From NCBI GenBank assembly GCA_020354085.1, contig CP070641.1:307316-315619 (forward strand): a DNA stretch of 8,304 nt, in the 5' to 3' direction. This DNA comes from Pseudomonadota bacterium (GTDB lineage: Bacteria > Pseudomonadota > Gammaproteobacteria > Acidiferrobacterales > Sulfurifustaceae). This document shows positions 1-5,284 of this stretch, piece after piece; the stretch's first letter is position 1; each line of letters starts with the position of its first letter. Position numbers and translations under genes: made by a program. A model generated the notes under the pieces. It saw only the letters and a program-made list of their open reading frames with translations. It did not search any database and had not been told where the DNA came from.

Positions 1-2247
1 GCGCGGCGGCTAGCCGGGGTTGGGTTGGCGATCAACGATGTCTGGTTGGCGCTGAAGGCGAGTGCCCATGCCCTGCCGATAGCGGCGGTGGGAAGCGCGG
101 CGTTGCGGCTGCCGAATGGCGAAAGCATCTCTGTCGCTGAGGTGGCGCACGTCGAAGCGCGCGTCACGCAGGATGAACATATTCGCCATCGGGGTATTGA
201 CGGCTTGCTGGTTCGGGTTGTACCGCAGGAGCGCGTAAGTCTGAGCGACCTCATGAGCGGTATCGATGCGCAGATCGCCTGGCTGCAAAGCAATCGCCTT
301 CAACACCCCGAAACGCGCGTGTCGGCGCTTACGGATCCGGCGCGATTGCTACGTGTTGCCATCGGCGACGCGTTCTTGGCGCTGCTTCTAATCGTAGGAA
401 TCACGGCTGTGATTCTGTGGGTCGCATGCGGCGGGCGTGACGTGTTGAGCGCGCTTGTTCAGCTCTTTGTCGCTGCGACGTTGAGCGTGACGGTCGGATG
501 GTTACTGCATCTGCCGTTCACCCCCCTGGGATTGACGGGCGCGAGCCTGGGAGCGCTCTTCCTCGTGGCATGGCTGGCCGTGGCGCAGCGTGAAGACAGT
601 GAACCGACAGTGGGGTCGGCTGACCGGGGCCCAAGGATCTTGTTACCCGCCACCGCGATGGTGGCGCTTCTGCTGGTCGGTTTGGCGCTGTGGTTGACGC
701 CGTATCGCGCGCTTCTCGTACCGCCGGCGATACTGTGGTGCGCAGCCGTACCGGTGCGCTGGTTGTTCGGCGTGGCGCGCCCAGGCGGGGTCGCGCCGTT
801 CGATGCGGTGCTTGATTCGCGGCGACCGCTGCGTTTTCGTGCTCGTTGGGCGGCCTGGGCGGGTTTGTTCGTCGTAGTCGCGGTGCCGTGGTTAGCGATC
901 ACGGACACATTTCGAGCTAACGCCATCGATCGAATAGCACTGAGCTTGCGCGCATCCGGACCCATCGCTGACGCGGAAGTCGCTACTTTGCTGGAGCGGC
1001 TGGAGAGCGCAGTTGCGCGCCAGCCGTATCTTGAGGAAGTCGTGATCATCGTGCGTCGACCGCGCGGAAGTGGCGCAACGACGAGTGCGGTATTGCATGT
1101 TCGGGCGAGTTCGCAGGAGTCCGCCGCAAAGGAATCCTGGACGTCCGCGGCGGCGGACGTGATCGCACAGTTGCGTGTCGCTTTGCCCGATTGGCAGGTT
1201 GCCACGGCACCGGTGCGTATTCAGGCAGCAGAGCAGCGCTTGGAGCTGTTGGGTCCGAATTCGGGCGGTCTGACGGCATTTACCGCCCAGACGATTAGCG
1301 CGCTCAACGCAACGGCCGGAATCACGCGCGCTACGTTCAACAAGCAACTCCTGGTCCCGGCCGTTGAAGTGCAGCCGGATGCCGATCGCCTGGAAGAACT
1401 TGAACTAGGACTGGATGCCGGTGATATCGAGCGTGCTGTGAGTCTATCGGGTGCCGGCCTCTATATCGGCGAAGTCGTCGACGGCGACAACCGACAGCGT
1501 GTTTTCTTGCGACTGTCGCGTCCTGCAGGGTCGCGAGAGGACGCGGCCGAGGTATTGTTGGCCGGCGAAATCAAGGGTCGCGCCGCCGTGCGGCTGGGGG
1601 CAGTAGCCCAGACAGCGGTGGTGTCGACACCATTTTCGATTGAGCGCGTGGACGGACGCTATGCGGCGTACATTGATGTCGGCATCGATGAGCGCTTTTC
1701 AGCTCGCGCAGGGGCGCCATTTGATGCCAACGTATCGGCGCCGTCATCCGAATACCAGGCACGTTGGGCAGTCGACGAAACCGTGTGGAAAGCAGCGTCA
1801 CGCGATATGATTGCCGCGACCGCGGTCCTCGCGCTGACGATTCTTGGCTTCGCCGTGGCGTTTATGCGTTCGCGTCGGACGATGGTCGCAACCATCATCT
1901 CCGTGTTGGCTGTTGCGGTGGCTACGGCCGGCACGCTCCACATGGCCGGTACCGTCGAGATCTCGGCGGCTTGGTTGGGCGGTATCTTGGCGGTGTGCTT
2001 CGGTGCCGGAGCCTTGGGCCTGGGCACCGGGCAGCGGACTACCCTAACGGCCCCTAAGCGCCTGTCGAGGGATTTGGTGGCGTTACCTTATTTCGCTGCC
2101 GTTTCGGGCGGTATGGTGCCCCATGCGCTCGGTTGGACGAACGTAGATCCTGCGGTCCAGGAGGTTACGCTCTTCCTCCTCATTGGGACCGGCGCAGCGC
2201 TTGCGGTAGCGCTTTGGTTTTCGACGCACGCTTCGGACTTAAAGTAA
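1..2247 (+). CDS. Divergent RND-family transporter, 5' end outside window
   Basis: The frame is open from base 1 to the TAA at 2245-2247, giving 748 visible codons, so the true start lies upstream. A TTG at 25 is only an in-frame codon inside the domain; residues below are numbered from it. The layout matches an RND pump from the first porter lobe onward: a periplasmic porter portion (about 1-105), a block of six hydrophobic helices (about 112-135, 138-163, 167-187, 204-224, 227-249, 275-293), a second periplasmic lobe (about 295-590), then five helices (about 592-615, 617-638, 646-667, 683-705, 712-733). With one helix upstream this makes the usual twelve. The helix aligned with RND TM4 (start GLTGASLGALF) lacks the Asp pair (AcrB D407/D408) that carries protons, and TM10 shows no lysine. 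The cytoplasmic parts are short. The protein may be an energy-independent, degenerate or otherwise driven RND; its substrate is unknown. It ends 107 bases before soxY on the same strand. The RND architecture is fairly secure, any finer assignment is not. Confidence 0.7.
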   Translation, partial: ARRLAGVGLAINDVWLALKASAHALPIAAVGSAALRLPNGESISVAEVAHVEARVTQDEHIRHRGIDGLLVRVVPQERVSLSDLMSGIDAQIAWLQSNRLQHPETRVSALTDPARLLRVAIGDAFLALLLIVGITAVILWVACGGRDVLSALVQLFVAATLSVTVGWLLHLPFTPLGLTGASLGALFLVAWLAVAQREDSEPTVGSADRGPRILLPATAMVALLLVGLALWLTPYRALLVPPAILWCAAVPVRWLFGVARPGGVAPFDAVLDSRRPLRFRARWAAWAGLFVVVAVPWLAITDTFRANAIDRIALSLRASGPIADAEVATLLERLESAVARQPYLEEVVIIVRRPRGSGATTSAVLHVRASSQESAAKESWTSAAADVIAQLRVALPDWQVATAPVRIQAAEQRLELLGPNSGGLTAFTAQTISALNATAGITRATFNKQLLVPAVEVQPDADRLEELELGLDAGDIERAVSLSGAGLYIGEVVDGDNRQRVFLRLSRPAGSREDAAEVLLAGEIKGRAAVRLGAVAQTAVVSTPFSIERVDGRYAAYIDVGIDERFSARAGAPFDANVSAPSSEYQARWAVDETVWKAASRDMIAATAVLALTILGFAVAFMRSRRTMVATIISVLAVAVATAGTLHMAGTVEISAAWLGGILAVCFGAGALGLGTGQRTTLTAPKRLSRDLVALPYFAAVSGGMVPHALGWTNVDPAVQEVTLFLLIGTGAALAVALWFSTHASDLK

Positions 2248-2249
2248 GT

Positions 2250-2340
2250 GAGGGAATAGTTCCGGCGCGGTTTGCGTCTATCGACGGGCAGGTTTATAAA
2301 GAAGATCACGCCTGCTGCTTTGTGTATCCGCTATTCCCTC
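2250..2340. repeat. Perfect 10-base inverted repeat bracketing the soxYZ promoter candidate
   Basis: GAGGGAATAG at 2250-2259 is the exact reverse complement of CTATTCCCTC at 2331-2340, with 71 bases between the arms. The left arm starts three bases after the stop codon of the RND-like gene. The right arm ends one base before the soxY Shine-Dalgarno sequence at 2342-2346. The arms could be two operator copies in opposite orientation, or they could pair in a transcript reading through from the upstream gene. The repeat is directly visible; its function is inferred. Confidence 0.5.
2272..2300 (+). promoter_or_regulatory. Candidate sigma70-like promoter for soxYZ
   Basis: TTGCGT at 2272-2277 and TATAAA at 2295-2300 are separated by 17 bases, the ideal spacing. 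The -10 box matches the consensus at five of six positions, the -35 box at three of six. Transcription would begin near 2307 and leave a leader of about 48 bases before the soxY ATG. The assignment rests on the motif and its position only. Confidence 0.4.
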
Positions 2341-2341
2341 C

Positions 2342-2346
2342 AGGAG
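2342..2346 (+). promoter_or_regulatory. Ribosome binding site fixing the soxY start
   Basis: AGGAG lies 8 bases before the ATG at 2355. It decides between this start and the in-frame ATG at 2133, which would lie inside the upstream gene and put a non-homologous 74 residues before the Tat signal. The preceding CTCC (2338-2341) is complementary to GGAG (2343-2346), so local masking of the site is conceivable. Confidence 0.75.
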
Positions 2347-2354
2347 ATCAACTT

Positions 2355-2819
2355 ATGCATCGTCGTACGTTTCTAAAGACCGGCCTTGCCACCGGTGTCG
2401 TCGGACTTTCCGCCGCCGCAGGCCTCCTCAAGCCGACCGAAGTGCTTGCGGCCGAATGGCCCAAGAACGCCTTTGGCGCCACCAAAGTGGAGGACGCCAT
2501 CAAGGCTCTGTTCGGCAGCGGCGCGCCGCAGGCCTCCGCCGCCGTCAAAATCAAGGCTGCCCCCCAGGCGGAGAACGCCGCTACGGTGCCGATTACGGTA
2601 TCGAGCGATCTGCCGAATATCGAAGCGATCTCGGTCTTCGTTGAGAAGAACGACCGTCCGCTGGTGTGCAGCGCCACAACCGGTACGGTTCACGGCTACC
2701 TGCATGTACGCATGAAGATGCGCCAGACCTCCGACGTGCATGTCGTTGTGAAGAGTGGCGGCAAGCTGTACAGCGCCATGCAGAACATCAAGGTTACCGT
2801 CGGCGGTTGCGGCGGCTAG
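2355..2819 (+). CDS. soxY: Thiosulfate oxidation carrier protein SoxY
   Basis: SoxY is the periplasmic protein that carries the sulfur substrate, covalently bound to a C-terminal cysteine, between the enzymes of the Sox pathway (SoxXA, SoxB, SoxCD). The 154-residue product begins with a Tat signal (MHRRTFLKTG, twin Arg at 3-4), then a hydrophobic stretch and a likely cleavage after VLAA (Ala33). The mature domain begins EWPKNAF, as is typical for SoxY. It ends in the diagnostic GGCGG motif at 150-154 with the carrier Cys152 on the flexible tail. The block RMKMRQTSDV (119-128) also fits the family. A second cysteine, Cys105 in RPLVCSATT, sits where I expect a non-cysteine residue. The start is fixed by AGGAG 8 bases upstream. 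soxZ follows after 39 bases, and the two products form the SoxYZ heterodimer. The identification is firm. Confidence 0.97.
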   Translation: MHRRTFLKTGLATGVVGLSAAAGLLKPTEVLAAEWPKNAFGATKVEDAIKALFGSGAPQASAAVKIKAAPQAENAATVPITVSSDLPNIEAISVFVEKNDRPLVCSATTGTVHGYLHVRMKMRQTSDVHVVVKSGGKLYSAMQNIKVTVGGCGG

Positions 2820-2858
2820 CCGCATCGCCCAGTATTAATTGATCCTAAGGAGTTATTT

Positions 2859-3182
2859 ATGGCAGCCAAGAAACCGATGCGCATCCGCACCCGCACCCAA
2901 GAAGGGCAGATCGAGGTGCAGATTCTGATTCCGCACCCGATGGAAACCGGGCAGCGCACCGACAAGCAGACGAAGCAGAAGATTCCGGCGCATTTCATTC
3001 AGCAGGTGACGGTGGAGCACAACGGTAAGTTCGCCGTGCAACTCAACACTGGCGCCGCGGTGTCCGAAGACCCGCTGTTCGGTTTTCGCCTCAAAGACGC
3101 CAAGAATGGCGACAAGCTCAAGGTCACCTGGTCCGACAACAAAGGCGCCAGTGGCTCGGGCGAGACCGTCGTCGAAGGCTAA
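2859..3182 (+). CDS. soxZ: Thiosulfate oxidation carrier complex protein SoxZ
   Basis: SoxZ is the partner that binds SoxY and presents its swinging Cys arm to the Sox enzymes. The 107-residue product has the normal length and the typical blocks KIPAHFIQQVTVEHNGK (about 44-60) and GDKLKVTWSDNKG near the end, in an immunoglobulin-like beta fold. It has no signal peptide, as usual for SoxZ, which is thought to cross the membrane with Tat-exported SoxY. A near-perfect Shine-Dalgarno, TAAGGAG at 2846-2852, lies six bases before the ATG. The gene is co-transcribed with soxY and followed 21 bases later by a strong terminator, so the operon is soxYZ only at this end. No other sox gene is in the window. 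Confidence 0.97.
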   Translation: MAAKKPMRIRTRTQEGQIEVQILIPHPMETGQRTDKQTKQKIPAHFIQQVTVEHNGKFAVQLNTGAAVSEDPLFGFRLKDAKNGDKLKVTWSDNKGASGSGETVVEG

Positions 3183-3203
3183 GCGCGAAAGCGGTTCGAA
3201 ACG

Positions 3204-3228
3204 AAAAGCCGCCCATAAGGCGGCTTTT
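3204..3228. terminator. Rho-independent terminator, probably bidirectional
   Basis: AAAAGCCGCC (3204-3213) and GGCGGCTTTT (3219-3228) form a perfect 10-bp stem around the five-base loop CATAA. A T-rich tail (TTTTCTCTTT) follows on the + strand, and an A-run precedes the stem, giving a U-run on the - strand. It lies 21 bases after soxZ and about 50 bases past the stop of the convergent queF-kinase gene, so it can end both transcripts. Confidence 0.9.
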
Positions 3229-3278
3229 CTCTTTGCGGTGGCTGGTTCTATGCGGGGTCGGACGCGCGCTGCGCGTCA

Positions 3279-5213
3279 TCACCTTTGCAAGACCTTGTTG
3301 AGCACGCCAGCGGCCAACAGGGCGGCGCCGAAAGCGGCTGCCTCGGCACGCGCGGGTTTGATCTTAACGCCGAGTGTGCGCTCGCGAATGCGAGTCCAAG
3401 CTGGATTTTGCGCGCCGCCGCCAGTGGTGCGCACCTCGACAAGCTTCGGGGCACCCAAGGATGCCAGCAACTGGTACCCGTCATGTTCGATCTGCGCGAT
3501 GCCTTCCAGTATGCCTTGAAAGAATGTCACGCTATCAGGCGGCAATGGCTCCAAGCGCGGACCCAGATGCGGATCGTTGATCGGAAAACGCTCACCCACG
3601 TCGGGTAGCGGATAATAGTCGAGTTCGGTAGGGTTGTCGGGATCGAGCAGGGGCGTCATCTCGCGCATCTGCTCGACCTTGAAGTACTGGAGCAATACCG
3701 CGCCGCCGGAATTGGAGGCGCCACCCGCCAGCCAGAAATTACCCAACCGATGACTGTAAACGCCGTGTGCGGCTGAAAACACCGGCTTTTCGCTCAATAG
3801 CTTCAGCACTAGGGTGCTACCGAGCGAAGTGACGGCGTGGCCGGGGGCGCTGGCTCCGGCGGCTAGAAACGCCGCGACTCCATCCGTTGTGCCGGTCATG
3901 ACTTGCGTGTCGGCATGCATGCCGACCGCCTTTGCCAAGTCGGCGTTGATCGAGCCGATCGCCGTCCCGGGGGCGTGCACCTTGGGCAGCGAATCAGGAT
4001 TGGTCAGGCTCGCTATCCAACTCGGCCATTCGAGGGACTCGGGATCGAACCCGAGCTTGAGGCAGTTGTTGTAGTCGCTGTGACCGAAGTTTCCGGTCAA
4101 ACGGCCCATGACCCAATCGGCTTGGTGCAGGACGTAGGCAGCGCGCGCATCGAGCTTTCTATCCTGCAGCCACAGCAGTTTGGCGAGCGTGCTGGACGGG
4201 CCAATAGCCCCCGAGGTCGGGGGCGCGACAGTTTCGATGCGCTTCGCCTGCTCCATCGCGCGCCGATCGTTGTACATGATGGCGGGCGTAATCGGGTTGC
4301 CACGCTCGTCGGCCAGCAGCATGGTTCCCGAGGTGCCGTCGACCGAAATGGCACGAATCGCTTGTGGGTCGATCTGGGTTGCGACACTGACCAGGCCATC
4401 GCTTACCGCCTTCCACCAGCGCGTCGGGTCTTGCGTGTATTGATCGTCTTTCTTGGTCGCGGCCGGAATCGGCGTCTCGCTATAGGCGACAATCTCCATG
4501 TTCTCGTTGATGGCGCAGGCGCGACAACCGCTACTGCCGAGATCGATGCCAAGGTATACCGGCGCTGGCCGCTTCGGTTTCGCTGGCGGCGCCGGCGCCG
4601 GCGGAATGGCTTCGGCAACCACCGCCGTGGCGTCATTGCCGCGACTTGCACGGGTGCGGCGTAACATGCGGAAGCGTTGACTACCGCCGCCGCTAGAGGC
4701 TGGTTCGGCGAGCGCGGCGGTGCGGGTGTTTGCTGGGGCCGAGGTGTTGCCCAGTTCGGCCGCGCTGGATTCCGTGCCACCCCCCATCTCGCTTCGACCG
4801 GGAAGCGTCTGGTTAACACGCGGCAAGTCCTTCGGTGGCGGCGCGGGCGGCTTCCAGCCGCTTTTGCGATGCTCGGCTGCCACTGTCGTGTATAGCCCGC
4901 CGCGCACGTTGAATTCCATCGTCACGCGCATGTAGCGCGGCTCGATGGCCTTGACCAGGTCATTCAAGATTGTATTGGTGACTTTTTCGTGGAATGCGCC
5001 CTCGTCACGGTACGACCACAAGTAAAGCTTGAGCGACCTGAGCTCGACGCACAGGCGTTCGGGAACGTACTCCAGATGGAAGGTGGCGAAGTCCGGTTGG
5101 CCGGTCTTGGGACACAGGCAGGTGAACTCCGGAGATTCGATCTCGATGATATAATCCCGTTCCGAATTGGGGTTCGGAAAGGTTTCCAGGTTCTTGCTGG
5201 GTTTCGTAGGCAT
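3279..5213 (-). CDS. Fusion of QueF preQ0 reductase and FGGY D-ribulose-kinase-like domain
   Basis: One uninterrupted frame of 644 codons (ATG 5213-5211, TGA 3281-3279). Residues 1-120 are a full short-type QueF, which reduces 7-cyano-7-deazaguanine to preQ1 with NADPH for queuosine in tRNA. FTCLCPKTGQPDF gives catalytic Cys34 and Asp41, followed by ELRSLKLY (57-64) and His75-Glu76. All of these keep one constant offset (21) from the active-site residues of Bacillus subtilis QueF (C55, D62, E78, H96, E97). Residues about 123-218 are a Pro/Ala/Ser/Gly linker. Residues 219-644 are a complete FGGY kinase: YLGIDLGSS (Asp224), VDGTSGT (291-297), TGTTDG with the probable catalytic base Asp444, SLGST, and the ATP-site TTGGGAQN (about 596-603). 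Blocks such as SDYNNCLKLGF and LDYYPLPDVGERFPI resemble the cyanobacterial/plant D-ribulose kinases (SePSK, AtXK-1). A GTG at 5279 would add 22 non-conserved residues; I prefer ATG 5213, although its best Shine-Dalgarno (TGAGGA, 5235-5230) lies rather far, 16 bases away. Domain identities are firm; the sugar substrate is inferred. Confidence 0.93.
   Translation of the reverse strand: MPTKPSKNLETFPNPNSERDYIIEIESPEFTCLCPKTGQPDFATFHLEYVPERLCVELRSLKLYLWSYRDEGAFHEKVTNTILNDLVKAIEPRYMRVTMEFNVRGGLYTTVAAEHRKSGWKPPAPPPKDLPRVNQTLPGRSEMGGGTESSAAELGNTSAPANTRTAALAEPASSGGGSQRFRMLRRTRASRGNDATAVVAEAIPPAPAPPAKPKRPAPVYLGIDLGSSGCRACAINENMEIVAYSETPIPAATKKDDQYTQDPTRWWKAVSDGLVSVATQIDPQAIRAISVDGTSGTMLLADERGNPITPAIMYNDRRAMEQAKRIETVAPPTSGAIGPSSTLAKLLWLQDRKLDARAAYVLHQADWVMGRLTGNFGHSDYNNCLKLGFDPESLEWPSWIASLTNPDSLPKVHAPGTAIGSINADLAKAVGMHADTQVMTGTTDGVAAFLAAGASAPGHAVTSLGSTLVLKLLSEKPVFSAAHGVYSHRLGNFWLAGGASNSGGAVLLQYFKVEQMREMTPLLDPDNPTELDYYPLPDVGERFPINDPHLGPRLEPLPPDSVTFFQGILEGIAQIEHDGYQLLASLGAPKLVEVRTTGGGAQNPAWTRIRERTLGVKIKPARAEAAAFGAALLAAGVLNKVLQR
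4563..4850 (-). other. Low-complexity interdomain linker of the QueF-kinase fusion
   Basis: About 95 codons between the last QueF block (AAEHRKSGW) and the first kinase strand (VYLGIDLG). The segment is rich in Pro, Ala, Ser and Gly (for example PPAPPPKD near its start and IPPAPAPPAKPKRPAP at its end) with a basic patch RFRMLRRTRASR in the middle. There is no stop codon and no frame change. It contains two internal ATG codons, beginning at 4787 and 4667, neither with a convincing ribosome binding site. It is probably disordered. Confidence 0.75.
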
Positions 5214-5284
5214 GGAAGGTAGCGCCGATTCCTCACCAAATTCTAACGTAAATTGGCAGCAAGCGGCGGAGAACAACACACCCG
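5214..5284. promoter_or_regulatory. Divergent promoter region between queF-kinase gene and smc
   Basis: These 71 bases must hold, or lie close to, the start signals of both genes. On the - strand TAGAAT (5245-5240) matches a -10 box at five of six positions and would give a leader of about 20 bases, which favours the ATG at 5213 over the GTG at 5279; I see no good -35 box for it. For smc I see no clear promoter motif. GGAGA (5268-5272) is its only Shine-Dalgarno-like sequence, 12 bases from the ATG. I see no preQ1 riboswitch. Confidence 0.3.

Noticed and set aside
459..1205. Long minus-strand open frame (248 codons) opposite the RND-like gene
   Set aside because: It is Arg/Ser/Thr/Ala-rich without domain features, and is the expected shadow of a GC-rich coding strand.
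2133..2354. In-frame 5' extension of soxY from an ATG inside the RND-like gene
   Set aside because: It overlaps the end of the upstream gene and would put 74 unrelated residues before a clear Tat signal. The ATG at 2355 has a well-placed AGGAG.
3903..4664. Plus-strand open frame of 253 codons opposite the kinase domain
   Set aside because: The opposite strand encodes a highly recognisable kinase. This frame has biased composition, no motifs and no ribosome binding site.
5214..5279. GTG start at 5279 for the queF-kinase gene
   Set aside because: It adds 22 residues with no resemblance to QueF. The GTG has no Shine-Dalgarno, and the only -10-like motif lies downstream of it.
5214..5284. preQ1 riboswitch before queF
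   Set aside because: The space is short and shared with the smc start, and I find neither a preQ1 aptamer core nor a hairpin with an adenine-rich tail.
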